A DNA stretch of 64,000 bases. It comes from Strigomonas culicis (Eukaryota > Euglenozoa > Kinetoplastea > Trypanosomatida > Trypanosomatidae). Position 1 is the first letter of the stretch. Every line of letters starts with the position of its first letter. Positions 43,917 through 54,510 of this stretch are shown here, piece by piece. A model generated the notes under the pieces. It was given only the letters and a program-made list of their open reading frames with translations, was not told the DNA's origin and ran no database searches. The translations under genes were made by a program, and so were the position numbers. The DNA lies in assembly GCA_000482145.1 (NCBI GenBank), contig AUXH01000004.1:1-64000 (forward strand). Reading direction: 5' to 3'.

Positions 43917-44831
43917 TTAGAAGGACGTCTCTGGGAGGGTCCCAAACGTTTCCCGCTTGACGCGCACCTCTCCCTTCGGCTTGAGCACCTTGCGCTTGTT
44001 GAACTCGTGGCGCGGGCGCGCGGGCACCAGGTTGCGCTCTTCCAGCGACTTCATGCGGTCCAGTGCGGGGTGGATGGCGCCGCCGCGCATATGCCGCAGC
44101 GAGCCGACTAGCTTGTCCGACGTGGCCACGTCGGGCGCGAGGGCCTCGTAGTAGTAGCGCCCAAAGTGCTTCACGTCCATCTTCGCCTTTCGCTGCTCGT
44201 GGCGCTTCTCCATCCGCAGCTCCCGCTGCGCCTGCGTCTCCTCGTGCTCCGCGAGGATCTCGTCCAGCTCGGCCACCTCCTTCTCCGCCTCCGCGCGCTG
44301 CGGGTGGCGACGGTGGAGCAGCGACCGCTTCGCCTCGCGGAGGCCGGCGCGCTTGCCTAACTTCTTCTGCTGGCGCAGCTTCTTCTTCTTCTCCGCAGCG
44401 CGCTTCTTGGTGGCCTCGGGGCTCAGCACCTTGGGAGCCTTGGGGGGCTTCGTCTCCTTCACCTCCTCCTCCCACGTCTTGTCGTCCGCCATGCTACCCT
44501 TGTAGGTGGAGTCCTTGCCGAAGGTGAGCATCTTGGTGAAGGCCTCGTTTTTCTTCTGCTTCTTCTCCAGCTTCTTCACCACAGCCTTAAGGGCCTGCTG
44601 ATGGTCACTATCGGTGGGGTTGTAGCTCTGGCCCGACATGGGAAGGGCCACCGCCGCGCGATTGTTCGGCCGGATCGGAGCATACTTCCGGCGGCGCGGC
44701 GCTGTCTTGTCTTGCGGCGCGACGTCCGGCGTGATGAACCAGTTGCTGGAGGTCTTGATGTTTTGGGGGCGGTTGACGGCCTTCGTCTTGCTGTCCGCCG
44801 TCCACAAGTCACGCTGCTTCTTCTTGGCCAT
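43917..44831 (-). CDS. NOP53: NOP53/GLTSCR2-like ribosome biogenesis factor
   Basis: This 304-aa basic protein matches the Nop53 family. The N-terminal LWTADSKTK block is followed by PRRRKYAPIRPNNRAAVALPMSGQSYNPTDSDHQQAL (about 45-80), with the family's 'P-G-SYNP--DHQ-L' core. A long Lys/Glu-rich helix (about 140-215) and a conserved end (HEFNKRKVLKPKGEVRVKRETFGTLP) follow. Nop53 docks the Mtr4-exosome onto pre-60S particles for 7S pre-rRNA processing. Trypanosomatids fragment their large-subunit rRNA and rely heavily on such processing. The protein is shorter than the yeast and human forms (about 450). The start is the MAKKK ATG. Confidence 0.85.
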   Translation of the reverse strand: MAKKKQRDLWTADSKTKAVNRPQNIKTSSNWFITPDVAPQDKTAPRRRKYAPIRPNNRAAVALPMSGQSYNPTDSDHQQALKAVVKKLEKKQKKNEAFTKMLTFGKDSTYKGSMADDKTWEEEVKETKPPKAPKVLSPEATKKRAAEKKKKLRQQKKLGKRAGLREAKRSLLHRRHPQRAEAEKEVAELDEILAEHEETQAQRELRMEKRHEQRKAKMDVKHFGRYYYEALAPDVATSDKLVGSLRHMRGGAIHPALDRMKSLEERNLVPARPRHEFNKRKVLKPKGEVRVKRETFGTLPETSF

Positions 44832-45227
44832 TCGAACGGTGAGACGTTTGTTGTTTGTGTAGGAGAGAGAGAACTCGTACTCTACTTTTGCAACGAGTTA
44901 CACAAAAGAAATATACATAAACGGGAAAACCAAATAGAGGAAAGAGGGGAGAAGATTACAAAAGAAAACACAGTCGCTTCGACGAAAAAAAAAGGGTATG
45001 CAGATGCTACACCTGTGCTTGTACATTGAGCTACCTCCTCTCATATTCCTTATAATACCTAGAGTATAGGGCTTCGTTTGTTACAAAACAATAATAACAA
45101 TAACAAAGGTAAACATTAATCGTGTAATTTAATTATTTAGATTTAAAAGTCAAAAAACCAAGAAAAAACAAGAGCTACACAAGGAAGAAGAAAAGAGGGA
45201 AACAGTAGACCGCAAAAGAGCCCCTCG
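44832..45227. other. Intergenic region
   Basis: A-rich on the plus strand with A-runs (about 44983-44993) and ATT-rich DNA near 45090-45145. No gene or repeat of note. Confidence 0.6.
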
Positions 45228-46271
45228 TTACAGCTTCTTAATGGAGCGCTGGCGTTTCTTGGCCTCAAACATGGACTTGTTGGCACGGCCCTTCCGCAGA
45301 AAGTTCTCCGCATTCTTCGTCCACTGCTTGCTCACCTGGAACTGGTAGAAATCGTTGTGCCGCCGCGGGCCGCGGCGCTTCTTCCGGATCGGTCGGTCCG
45401 AGCCGTCTTTGACGTCATCGCCGCCGAAGTTGGAGATGAGCATCTCCGGATCTACATACTCGTTGTGGTTCCCCTGCTTCGCCATCATATCCCGCACAAC
45501 CTGCTTTACGCTGGTGGGCAATACGTACCTAAAGCCGTCCTTGTCGCCACCGCGCCGGTTGATCGCCTTGAGCTTCTTGATGTACTCCACGGCCGCGTGG
45601 TTCATCTCGCGCTCGCGCTTGTTCACCTCCTTGAAATACTGGTTTGCCTGCTGCAGCATCGCGTCCTCCGACAGCACCTGCGCGCTTTGCTTCTCCGCGT
45701 ACGTGTCTAAGAAACTCATGTCGGCAGGGTAGAGCGAGAGGTCCTGGCGCAGCGCGGGATCGGACAACGCAACCGCGGCGGACGATCCCTGCGGCGACCC
45801 GGACGGAAGAAGCTTCGGGTCTATCTCACCGCGGATGGTCTGGCTAATCAGCATGTCCTCCAGCTGCTTTGGGCTGAACTGCGGCGACGCCGCGGTGCTC
45901 GAGGCGTCGTTCGCCTCCTCCTTTGCGGCCTTCTTCTTATTCCGCTTCGCCTCCTGCTGTTTCTGGAGAAGCCTCGCCTTGGCCTTCTTCTCCTCTAGCT
46001 TCTTCTTTTTCTTCGCATCGAGCGTCTCGGTCGCTTTTTTCTTCTTTAGTGTTTCCTTGCCTGTCTCGGCGTTGGCAACTACTGTTTTGGCTTTTCGTGT
46101 TTTCTCCTCTTTCCCTTTCTTCGGATCCGTCTTCTTCTTGCTCTTCAGCTTCTTCTTGAGTACAGGCCGTCCAGTCCACTCATGCTCCGCCTTCTTTGCC
46201 TTTTTGAGCTTCAACTTCTTCTGTTTGGCAATGAACTTTTTATTAGGCTTGAGATCAGGTAGGGTATCCAT
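45228..46271 (-). CDS. Lys-rich nucleolar-type protein, unknown
   Basis: This 347-aa protein has an extremely Lys-rich N-terminal third (about 8-130, long K/A/E runs) that looks like a nucleolar localisation and RNA-contact region. The rest is folded-looking, with helices at about 195-245 and a C-terminal basic block. That block starts DFYQFQVSKQW and ends RQRSIKKL, and resembles the ends of small-subunit processome proteins such as Rrp7, but there is no RRM and I do not assign it. It is probably a ribosome biogenesis factor by composition only. The start is the ATG at 46271; the TTG eight codons upstream lies in the leader. Confidence 0.6.
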   Translation of the reverse strand: MDTLPDLKPNKKFIAKQKKLKLKKAKKAEHEWTGRPVLKKKLKSKKKTDPKKGKEEKTRKAKTVVANAETGKETLKKKKATETLDAKKKKKLEEKKAKARLLQKQQEAKRNKKKAAKEEANDASSTAASPQFSPKQLEDMLISQTIRGEIDPKLLPSGSPQGSSAAVALSDPALRQDLSLYPADMSFLDTYAEKQSAQVLSEDAMLQQANQYFKEVNKREREMNHAAVEYIKKLKAINRRGGDKDGFRYVLPTSVKQVVRDMMAKQGNHNEYVDPEMLISNFGGDDVKDGSDRPIRKKRRGPRRHNDFYQFQVSKQWTKNAENFLRKGRANKSMFEAKKRQRSIKKL

Positions 46272-46984
46272 TGTGTCGTGGGTAGAAAGAGACAAACTTA
46301 TGTGTGAATGAATCGTATACTTTCGTATTCCTTTACCACTACAAGTCGTAGAGGTACTATTTGTATGCTTTTAAAGAAAAGAAGGAAAAAAAAAAGATTC
46401 GCGTAAATACGTATCGTGACAGATTGAAAATATAGAAGCGGGAGGGGAGAATAGCCTGTGAGCGCAACACGAGTAAGACCGTCAAATAACCACAGAAACG
46501 ACAGATCGAATAGTGCAATGTCACATACGGATCTGTACATAGACACTCAACAAGGGGATGGGAAGAATATTCAGAGGAAGAGGTAACCATAGTTGTGGTG
46601 GTAGTGCTGCTGGTTGTTGCTGTTGTAACTATCGCTCTAGTAGAGAAAAAGTGATAGTGGTTCTAGTATTAAAGAAACCACACATACTTCAGTAAAGGGG
46701 TGCATATAATAATAATTCTATTCTCAATTAAATACCAAACAAAGATGACAAGAAAAAAAAGAAAAATAAAGGATTACAACGCTAACAAGAACAATGAGAA
46801 TTAACAACGAACCCCCAAAAAAAAGTAATAAGAGCAAAGTACAAAAAAAAAAGCAAATGAAATCTCTCTTTAATGACACTCATAGATTTCCAACAAAAAG
46901 AGAGGTGAAATATGCATATTGCTCAGGTTTAGTTAAATATGTAGGAAGATGCACGACCGCGACACCTGCGAATGCACTCAGACG
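46272..46984. other. Intergenic region (0.71 kb)
   Basis: A-rich on the plus strand with several A8-A9 runs (about 46385-46395, 46813-46822, 46842-46851) and a GTTGTT-type stretch near 46610-46626. An AT-rich ORF at 46794-46988 is not coding-like. Nothing else is visible. Confidence 0.6.
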
Positions 46985-49900
46985 CTAGGAAAGCTCAAAC
47001 GTATCGCCCGACTGCGTGATGGCCAGCATCAGCTTGGTGTACATCATTTCCTCCGTCGGATACGGTGGCAGCTTCAGGTAGCGAAAGCATGTGTTCACGG
47101 ACGGCAACGCCCAGTCGGACTCTAACATGCAATCCGTGTACAGGTTTTCGCGACCGTCGTCAGGCGATGAGGCGCTACCAAGTGACAAGAGGTCCTCCTT
47201 GTCGAGGAGGCCGGCGTCCGCCTTCATAGCGAGATCCATGCGCGGGGACACATCCTCGGACCCCTCGTGCGCGGCCTCGCGCTCCTCGTCCTCGTCCTCC
47301 TCCCGCTCGGGGGACTCGCCCCGCACCGCCATCGTCTGGCGCGCGTAGGCGAAGGCGTTCGAGCGCTTCACCACGGTGATGGCGCCCAGCGCATGGACGC
47401 CACCGGGCGGAAAGCGCGGACAGCCGGTGCAGAAGAGCAGAAACGACCGCTGCTCCTTCGGTGTCAGGCGCCGGCTGAGAATGCGACTCAGCATCTGGAT
47501 CTGCGGGCTGTCGTTCTGATAGCCGTGGTCACCGACGAGCAGCGACTTGACCTCCTCCTCCGTCCAGAGGGGCTCGGAGGGGTTCGTTTCGTCGCCACAG
47601 ACGGCGCTCAGCAGCTCCCGCGGGCTCAGCAGGGCCAGCGCGTCCGCCGCGACGACGTCGCGGCAGCCCATGACCATGAAGCGGATCGACTGAAAGACCG
47701 ACTCGTACAGCGAGGCGTTGACCACGAGGCGCTGGTACTGCTTCACGTTGTTCGCATCCACCATCACGTTGGCGCCGCCGGGGCACAGCTCAAAGTCGTC
47801 GTTGCCGGGCAACGTGAAGGGCAGCTCCAGCGCAGCGAAGTCTTCCGCCTTGAGCGCGGAAAGCGCCGAGACGCTCCTCCACAGACTGCAGTCCACATCC
47901 TTGAGGGCGTGCAGCGGCAGGTGCAGCGCGTCGACCGGCCGCTCCACCTCGCAGCCGAAGGCGGAGAGCATCTCGCGCAGCCGCGACGGCATCGTGATGC
48001 GGTGCATCGGCACCCGGCGCCGCAGGAAGTACGCCACCATGGGCGAGAGGGGGAGCGGGAACACCTGGCCGTCCATGAAGGCGCGGCCGACGGCGGCGCC
48101 GACGAGGTAGCTGGCCATCGCCAGGCTGCGCTCGGCCTCCGCATAATCCGTCAGCAGCGTCGGGCGGTCGCACAGCGTCACCTCGCTGCTGATCCCACCC
48201 GGATGGCACGCCGCCAGCAGCGGCGAGCGGTTGGGTGTCACCGCTGCCAGCGCCGCGGCCGCTTTCAGGAAGAAGGGGTTCGGCGTCGGATAGAGCCCTT
48301 CCGCAGGGGCGACCACCAGCGCCCCACCGCTGGCGTCCGCGCGATGATCCGCCGGGAACACGGGGACGGTGTGCACCACTTGGTTGGCCGTCGACACACC
48401 GCCCTTCTTCACCTTCTTCGACGTCACCACCGCCTCGTTATCGGACGTGGTGGCGGTCTGTGCGGGCGGCGCGGGCGAGGTCACCCCGGTGCCCCGCTCG
48501 GTGCCCTCGGCCGCGCGCCACAGCAGGAGCGACGCGCGGCACACCTCCCGTGCGAGGAGGGAGTAGAACTGCGCGGTCGGCCCCTGCCCCACGCCGACGT
48601 CGCCGCGGAACTCGAAGGAGACGGGCAGACACGCGTCGGCGGACTTGCGTAGAGCGATGTACGCATCCGTGAGGAAGTGCGCGCGGTCCACCGTGTACTT
48701 GTGGTTCGAGAGCCGCGCCCACTCGCTGGGCAGGATGCTGAGGCCGCGGTCGACCCGTTGCTGCCGGAACGTGCGCATGTAGGTCAGCATGCACCGCCGC
48801 GCGTCGTAGGCGACGAAGCGCGCGAGTCGCTCCCGCACCGTCGCGGGGAGCAGGAAGCGGGCGTGGACGAGGATGAAGTTCACCCAGCGCGGCACCGCGA
48901 AGCGGAGGGGCAGTACGCACACCCGCAGCGCGGACGCCTCCATCGCGCGCACGACGAGATTCGTGATGGTGGCGTTCACGAAGAGGCTGTTATCCTCCAG
49001 CACCGGGTCGCCCTCCTTCCGGTTGTCACAGAAGAAGCTGTGGAGCAGAATCAGCAGGAGCAGATCGTTGCGCAGCGCTAAGGGCGGTAGGTGAAACGTC
49101 AGCTCGGGTGCCGGTCGTGTTGCCAACGCAATTCGCGTGTGATCCGCGCAGGAGCAGCTGTCCGCGCTATCCGAGTCGAAGAAGTGAAACTGAAAGGCCG
49201 TGTTAGGTCCCGGTGGGTAGTCGTAGTCGTGCGGCAAGGGCGACTGCCGCACGGCCTTGGTCGGACACACCGGGAACCCGTCCTCGCCGCTCGTCGCTGG
49301 CCTTGCGGCGTAGCTGTGCATCACCGTGTACGGCGCCCCCTCCATCTGCACGAGGCAGTTCTCCAGCTTCTGCAGCATGTCGCGGTTGCCCATCGCGAAG
49401 GCGCGGCGGTACAGCACGCTGAAGAAGGTCTCGCTGTACCCCAGCAGCCCCACGTATGGGGAGTAGAGCATGTAGCGGTCCTCCAGACCCTCGCGGATGA
49501 GGAGGAGGGCGCGATACTTCTCCTCCTCGTTGAGCACCGCGTTGGTGCTGCGCTCCATGCAGTACACTTCCTCGTAGCAGTCCGGCCGGTTCGGCAGCAC
49601 ACCGCGGGTGTAGAAGGAGGCGAGCACGTCGTACACGAGGCAGTGCAGCAGCGCCTCGTTGTCCAGCAGTTTGTGCACGAGAACGGAGTCCTGCTGCGCC
49701 TCCGCCATGCGCACCAACACGCCCCGCACGCGGAGGATGAAGCGGGTCGTGTTGTGTAGGAAGGACTGGGAGGTGGGCGCCGTCTGCGTCGCCTTCGACG
49801 TCGACGAGCCGGTCCGGAAATAGCGCTCTATGTCGCCCACCGTCGTGAACAGGTGCGCCCGGTCGTGCATCGCGTTGTACACCCAGTCGGGGCTCCCTTC

Positions 49901-52900
49901 GTAGCGCGCGTAGCAGTGGAAGCAGAGGTCGAAGTCGCACTCGCGGCAGCAGTACCCCGCGCGCAGCGGCACGGCAGCGCACATATCGCAGACCACGGTA
50001 TGTGTAGGGTACACCGGTGTCAAGCTGAGTCGGTGCCCTTTTCGGCAGTACTCCTTCAAATTGCGCGCGACGGGGGCCACCGGTGACGGCAAGGGCGCCG
50101 CGCCGGGCGAGTTCGCGCCGACTGCGGCGCTTGGCAGGAGCGGCGACCGCCCGACCACGGCGGTGGCGCTGCGGGTGTTGTCCTTCGCACTGCCGCCATC
50201 GACCGACGTGCGGACCGCGGCGAGCGGCGGTGACACGGTGCTGCGGCGGCCTCGTTTGGGGACGGGCACCACGCGACCATTATTGACTATGGCAGCCGTA
50301 GGGCCGCAGATGGTTACCATCGGAGAGAGCTCCGACGCATAGTTGTGTGCCTGCAGCGGGTTCTTGCAGACCACTTTGGCTGATGTGATGATGGACTCCA
50401 CCAAGGGGAGAGCCAAATCGTTCTGTTGCCCAAGGGTCGAGACGACATGGGTGGTGAGCGTCGTCAGGTACTGGGGGTTGCTCGCCACGACGGCGCGCAG
50501 ACAGCGCAAGCGCGGCGCGTCGCAGACCAGCCGCAGCACCTCGCTCATCTGCAGCCCGTTCTGCAAGAAGCAGTCCCAGTCGGCCCTGTTCCAGCTGTTC
50601 GAGGTGGAGGAGCCCGCGTCGCTGTCACTCCGCTCACTGACGATGCTGCTGTTGCACACGGGGCTCCCCGCGCTGTCGTACGTGCCGGTGGACCGCGCGT
50701 CCGCGCCGCGCCGCCGGGAGGTGGTGGAGCCCGTGCCAGTCGACACGTAGATGGGGGCCGTGCGCAGCACGGACTCGGTGCTCGCACCGTTCATCAGGTA
50801 GAGCATGATGGCGCCCGACATGCGCAGTTGGTAGATCTCAAAGGCCGTGACAGTATCACACTTCACGAGACACGCAAAGAGCGCCGCAACACAGTCCTCG
50901 TGGACACCCTCCACCGTGGCGCACTTCTTCAAGTTCGCAATTGCGACAGACAGATTGTTCAGATCGGTGCTCGCGCCGCAGCTTTTGCGCTTCGAGGAGC
51001 TGCCGCGCCGCGGGCTTCCGCCGGCGCCATGGGGTGCGCCGCCAACGCCCTCCACCAGTGGGGACGGCGGCACGGAGGACGGCCAGACGTCCTTGATACG
51101 CAGCCGCGTCGCCTGGAACAGTGCCGCCGAGCGCTCGACGAGCTGGAACGTCCGCGTCGGCCTGCCATCCTTGCTGAACATCACGAGCGCCTCCTTGCTC
51201 GCGTTCAGCTGCAGCTGGTGCACGAGGCCGCAGCGGGCGGCCGTGGTCGCGAAGTCCAGCGAGGAGGTGGCGGGGTGGTGCAGCATCCAGTCGATCATGG
51301 TGAGCACGACCGACTTGGTGCCCTTGTCGGCCGAGATGAGCGCCTCGCGGAACATCTCGCACATGGGCTGCATGACGGTGGTCAGCAGCTGCTTGGTGCG
51401 CTTCTCACTGCCGGAGAGGAGCACCAGCTGCAGCAGCGAGGCGCACGTGCAGGACGCGAGCTGCTTCGCCATCTGCCCCGGCACGTTCGTCGCAAAGACG
51501 CAGAGCATGCCGAGGTACATCTCGCCCAGCGCCACGTGGCGCGACGGCACCTTCACGGTCGTGTTGATCACCACGCTGGCCGACTTGCCCTGCATCGTCT
51601 TGGTCTGTTCGTTGTAGCAGGGGGAGTTGACCGCCTCGGGGCCGGCCTCCTTCACCGCCACAAGGGGCCGCAGCGACGCCTCGTCGGCGAGGTGGTACAC
51701 GAAGGGGACGAAGCTGCGGCTGACGGCGCGCTGCGCGCTGTTGTTCCGCAGCATCGTCATGGACATGAGATCAATCGTGAGGGACTTGCAGTGCACGGTG
51801 ATCGTCGCCGTGGGCGACAGCTGTGTCAGGCATGTCTCGAGCGCCACGCACTGCTCCTCGACGAGCTTGTTCTGGTGGTGCAGCTCGTCCTCCCAGTACC
51901 ACTGGTGCACGGGCAGCACAATCTTCGGCCGCAGGCCAAACGCGGTCGGCGGGACGTTCGGGCAGGCGAGGAGGAACAGGCGGATGGCCGCCATGCTGGT
52001 GATGTGGTCCTTATCGCGCCGCTGCGTGCTCTTGGGCACGTTCCCCGGGCGCGGGAAGGGGTCATCGAGGAGCGTGCTGATCTCCGGGATCGCCTCGTCC
52101 AGCACCAGCTTGAAGAAGCGGCGCGCCTCCTCCCCTTGGAGGCTGTCGACCATTAATTCGCGATGGCAGTTCGTCATGGTCGCGAGCAGCGTCACCAAGA
52201 AGAGCACCCGCTCGTTCTTCACGCTCTCCTCCAGTGTGTGCGAGTGCTCCACCAGATCGATGGCGCTGAAGAGCAGCGTCGCCAGCTCCTTCGTGACCAG
52301 CACGTGCGCCGTGGTGGAGCGGTGCGAGAGGAGCGAGCGCTCCATCAAGTTGCCCAGGCTCGTGAGCGCGAGCTCCAGCAGGCACCACATGTCCGCGGCG
52401 CTCTTCCACGCCGCAAAGAGCTGCTCCACAATGTTCAGCAGAAACGGACTCATGACGTTCTCGACGCTGACGACAATGCGGTCGTCCGTGTTGAGCACAT
52501 CCGACGGGTCCTTGTGCGCGCTGTTGCTCTCTCGGCCTGTGTGCGTCTTCTTTGACTTAAAAAGGGACTTGAGGAAGGAAGTGGCCGTCGACGGCTTCTC
52601 AAAGTCGGGCGGCATCACCACCTTGGACGTGATGGTCGTCAGCGTCTCCAGTGCCTGCCGCGCGATCAGTGTGGAATCGTTCGTGCAAAGCGTCAGCAAA
52701 TCCCCCACGAGGACATTCTGCAGCATCGTGCCCGTTGTGTCGTCGTGGCCGACGAAGCGCGTGACCCGCAGGCACTCCTCCAGCATGGCGTTGTTGTCGC
52801 AGTCCTTGTACTGCCACTCGGCGCACATCGCGCGGTGCATCGACGCTGAGCAGAGCTGCAGCGTCGTCTTGTGGTAGCTCTGCGCCACGTCGAACGAGCC

Positions 52901-53170
52901 CGGCACGTGCTCGAATATCAGCGAAACCGCGCGCCACACCAACGTTATGACGTCACCAGAAATGCTGCTCATAATGTGGTTGTTCGCGATGGTGACGAGA
53001 AGCGGCACCGCCGTTTTGGTGTCGAACCGCCGCAGATACCCCTCGTAGCCCATGACGAGCGACATGCAAAGCGACGTCAGTGCGTCGCAGAGGGAGTCCC
53101 TGTCGCCGGGGCGGCACGTGAGGATCAGCTTCAGTTGAAGCTTGCTATCGTCGTCGGGGCACGCAGCCAT
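46985..53170 (-). CDS. Giant HECT-type E3 ubiquitin ligase with ZZ zinc finger
   Basis: This 2061-aa protein ends in a HECT domain (about 1520-2061). N-lobe features are SFEFRGDVGVGQGPTAQFYSLLAREV, then GRAFMDGQVFPLPLSP and FTLPGNDDFELCPGGANVMVDANN. In the C-lobe the catalytic Cys is C2028 in LPSVNTCFRYLKLPPY, 33 residues from the end. A ZZ zinc finger lies at about 1055-1115 (VVCDMCAAVPLRAGYCCRECDFDLCFHCY). The first 900 residues look like an armadillo/HEAT-type solenoid. Low-complexity inserts occur at about 745-775, 860-900, in the N-lobe after LLWRAAEG, and as an acidic stretch at about 1960-1985. HECT enzymes form a thioester with ubiquitin and pass it to a substrate; UFD4/TRIP12-like build is suggested but the substrate is unknown. 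The start is MAACPDD. Confidence 0.9.
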   Translation of the reverse strand: MAACPDDDSKLQLKLILTCRPGDRDSLCDALTSLCMSLVMGYEGYLRRFDTKTAVPLLVTIANNHIMSSISGDVITLVWRAVSLIFEHVPGSFDVAQSYHKTTLQLCSASMHRAMCAEWQYKDCDNNAMLEECLRVTRFVGHDDTTGTMLQNVLVGDLLTLCTNDSTLIARQALETLTTITSKVVMPPDFEKPSTATSFLKSLFKSKKTHTGRESNSAHKDPSDVLNTDDRIVVSVENVMSPFLLNIVEQLFAAWKSAADMWCLLELALTSLGNLMERSLLSHRSTTAHVLVTKELATLLFSAIDLVEHSHTLEESVKNERVLFLVTLLATMTNCHRELMVDSLQGEEARRFFKLVLDEAIPEISTLLDDPFPRPGNVPKSTQRRDKDHITSMAAIRLFLLACPNVPPTAFGLRPKIVLPVHQWYWEDELHHQNKLVEEQCVALETCLTQLSPTATITVHCKSLTIDLMSMTMLRNNSAQRAVSRSFVPFVYHLADEASLRPLVAVKEAGPEAVNSPCYNEQTKTMQGKSASVVINTTVKVPSRHVALGEMYLGMLCVFATNVPGQMAKQLASCTCASLLQLVLLSGSEKRTKQLLTTVMQPMCEMFREALISADKGTKSVVLTMIDWMLHHPATSSLDFATTAARCGLVHQLQLNASKEALVMFSKDGRPTRTFQLVERSAALFQATRLRIKDVWPSSVPPSPLVEGVGGAPHGAGGSPRRGSSSKRKSCGASTDLNNLSVAIANLKKCATVEGVHEDCVAALFACLVKCDTVTAFEIYQLRMSGAIMLYLMNGASTESVLRTAPIYVSTGTGSTTSRRRGADARSTGTYDSAGSPVCNSSIVSERSDSDAGSSTSNSWNRADWDCFLQNGLQMSEVLRLVCDAPRLRCLRAVVASNPQYLTTLTTHVVSTLGQQNDLALPLVESIITSAKVVCKNPLQAHNYASELSPMVTICGPTAAIVNNGRVVPVPKRGRRSTVSPPLAAVRTSVDGGSAKDNTRSATAVVGRSPLLPSAAVGANSPGAAPLPSPVAPVARNLKEYCRKGHRLSLTPVYPTHTVVCDMCAAVPLRAGYCCRECDFDLCFHCYARYEGSPDWVYNAMHDRAHLFTTVGDIERYFRTGSSTSKATQTAPTSQSFLHNTTRFILRVRGVLVRMAEAQQDSVLVHKLLDNEALLHCLVYDVLASFYTRGVLPNRPDCYEEVYCMERSTNAVLNEEEKYRALLLIREGLEDRYMLYSPYVGLLGYSETFFSVLYRRAFAMGNRDMLQKLENCLVQMEGAPYTVMHSYAARPATSGEDGFPVCPTKAVRQSPLPHDYDYPPGPNTAFQFHFFDSDSADSCSCADHTRIALATRPAPELTFHLPPLALRNDLLLLILLHSFFCDNRKEGDPVLEDNSLFVNATITNLVVRAMEASALRVCVLPLRFAVPRWVNFILVHARFLLPATVRERLARFVAYDARRCMLTYMRTFRQQRVDRGLSILPSEWARLSNHKYTVDRAHFLTDAYIALRKSADACLPVSFEFRGDVGVGQGPTAQFYSLLAREVCRASLLLWRAAEGTERGTGVTSPAPPAQTATTSDNEAVVTSKKVKKGGVSTANQVVHTVPVFPADHRADASGGALVVAPAEGLYPTPNPFFLKAAAALAAVTPNRSPLLAACHPGGISSEVTLCDRPTLLTDYAEAERSLAMASYLVGAAVGRAFMDGQVFPLPLSPMVAYFLRRRVPMHRITMPSRLREMLSAFGCEVERPVDALHLPLHALKDVDCSLWRSVSALSALKAEDFAALELPFTLPGNDDFELCPGGANVMVDANNVKQYQRLVVNASLYESVFQSIRFMVMGCRDVVAADALALLSPRELLSAVCGDETNPSEPLWTEEEVKSLLVGDHGYQNDSPQIQMLSRILSRRLTPKEQRSFLLFCTGCPRFPPGGVHALGAITVVKRSNAFAYARQTMAVRGESPEREEDEDEEREAAHEGSEDVSPRMDLAMKADAGLLDKEDLLSLGSASSPDDGRENLYTDCMLESDWALPSVNTCFRYLKLPPYPTEEMMYTKLMLAITQSGDTFELS

Positions 53171-54510
53171 TTTTTTTCCCTTACCGAACAAACAAAAGAA
53201 TCTCAAGGATAACTAAATATGACAGTGCGAGAACTTTTACAATTGCCTTGCTCAGTCGTGCGATTACGGGTATGGGGGTAGGATAGGGGGGTGAAGGACC
53301 TTTCTGTTGTTGTATATATATGTATGTGCTTGTTTTTATAGCAATCTCCACTTCCTTGTAGACACACGACCCCCTACACGGAGATAACAATCCTCTATTG
53401 TATATATAGATGTGTATTTATAAAAATGCAAAAAGGGCTTGAAAGCCACTTAACAGTCTGGAACAAGTTAACGACTCAGAAAAGTATAGAGTAACGTACT
53501 GTTCAGCAACAATGTAGAAAGGAAAAACACCAAAAAAAAAATGATGTTTTTCGCAGAGTACTGAAGGGTGAAAAACAAATCGATATAATACAAAAAGAAA
53601 AAAAAAGCAAGCAACAAAAGAAAAAAAAAATAATGTATATCACTAAATGCGTATACGACTTTACAAAAAAAAAAAAGAGCCTTCTACAACCGACAACTCT
53701 TGCAAGTATAACAAATACTTATTAGGAAAGAAGAAGAGAGAGAAAAAAAGAAAAAAAGAATAAAGGAAAAAAACAAACTGATAGAACTGGATATGTTAGA
53801 GCAATAATTACAACAAAAAAAGGATCTTTAATGGAGATACCTTTTTTCTTCTAGGTGCTCTTTTTTGTTCGTAGAACTTCATATCACTCGTATATGCATT
53901 TGTACGAGTCCATGATCCGGTGAGTTCGGTCCCTTTTTTTTTTTCGTCCCATTACAACAACAACAAGTCAAATGAACAGTGGTGTGAAAAAGAAGGTGTT
54001 TATGTATTATTTATAATCAACATGTTAACAACAAAACGAAATAAAACGCTGGCAGATTGTGTCAGAATGAAAAAAAAAGACAAGAAGTACAGAAAGAGCA
54101 ACATAAAGAAGGCTACAAGAGCCCCTCTACGTTCTCCACGACGGAAGTCTTATAGTGCTTTCCAAAAAAAAGAAAACAAAAGAAAACAAGTAAAAAAAAC
54201 GTTTTGAGTATACTTTATTCTCTTTTTCTCACTTTTTTTTCTTTTTATTATTACTTTTCGCTCAAAAAAAAAAAAAATGAACGGTGACATGCATACATAG
54301 AGGAAACACTCTAATTCTTGTAAAGAGAGGCGATGAAACCACAAGCGCGTCAAACGTACGTCGTTGAAGATGCCTGTGTTCTCGCGCCTTCACCTTGTCT
54401 ATGCAATTCATCATCCTGTTCTTCTCTTACACGACGACCACTGTCTCTCCTTCGATCTCTCCTTTTTTTTTACTTTCCACTCTTTTTGTAGATCCGATAA
54501 CACTCCCCCC
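53171..54510. other. Longest intergenic region (1.34 kb)
   Basis: Lies between the FAH-domain gene and the HECT gene. It is dominated by A-runs on the plus strand (about 53530-53540, 53598-53630, 53663-53677, 53734-53780), that is, stacked T-tracts on the transcribed strand, plus T-runs at 53933-53943, 54228-54240 and 54463-54471. The likely HECT acceptor is AG at 53180-53181 (minus strand). No coding-like stretch or RNA gene is seen. Confidence 0.6.

Noticed and set aside
47267..48652. 461-codon plus-strand ORF opposite the HECT catalytic region
   Set aside because: Antisense shadow with His/Arg/Gln-rich product.
50426..52156. 576-codon plus-strand ORF opposite the HECT gene
   Set aside because: Shadow of the HECT gene; no domain, no acceptor.
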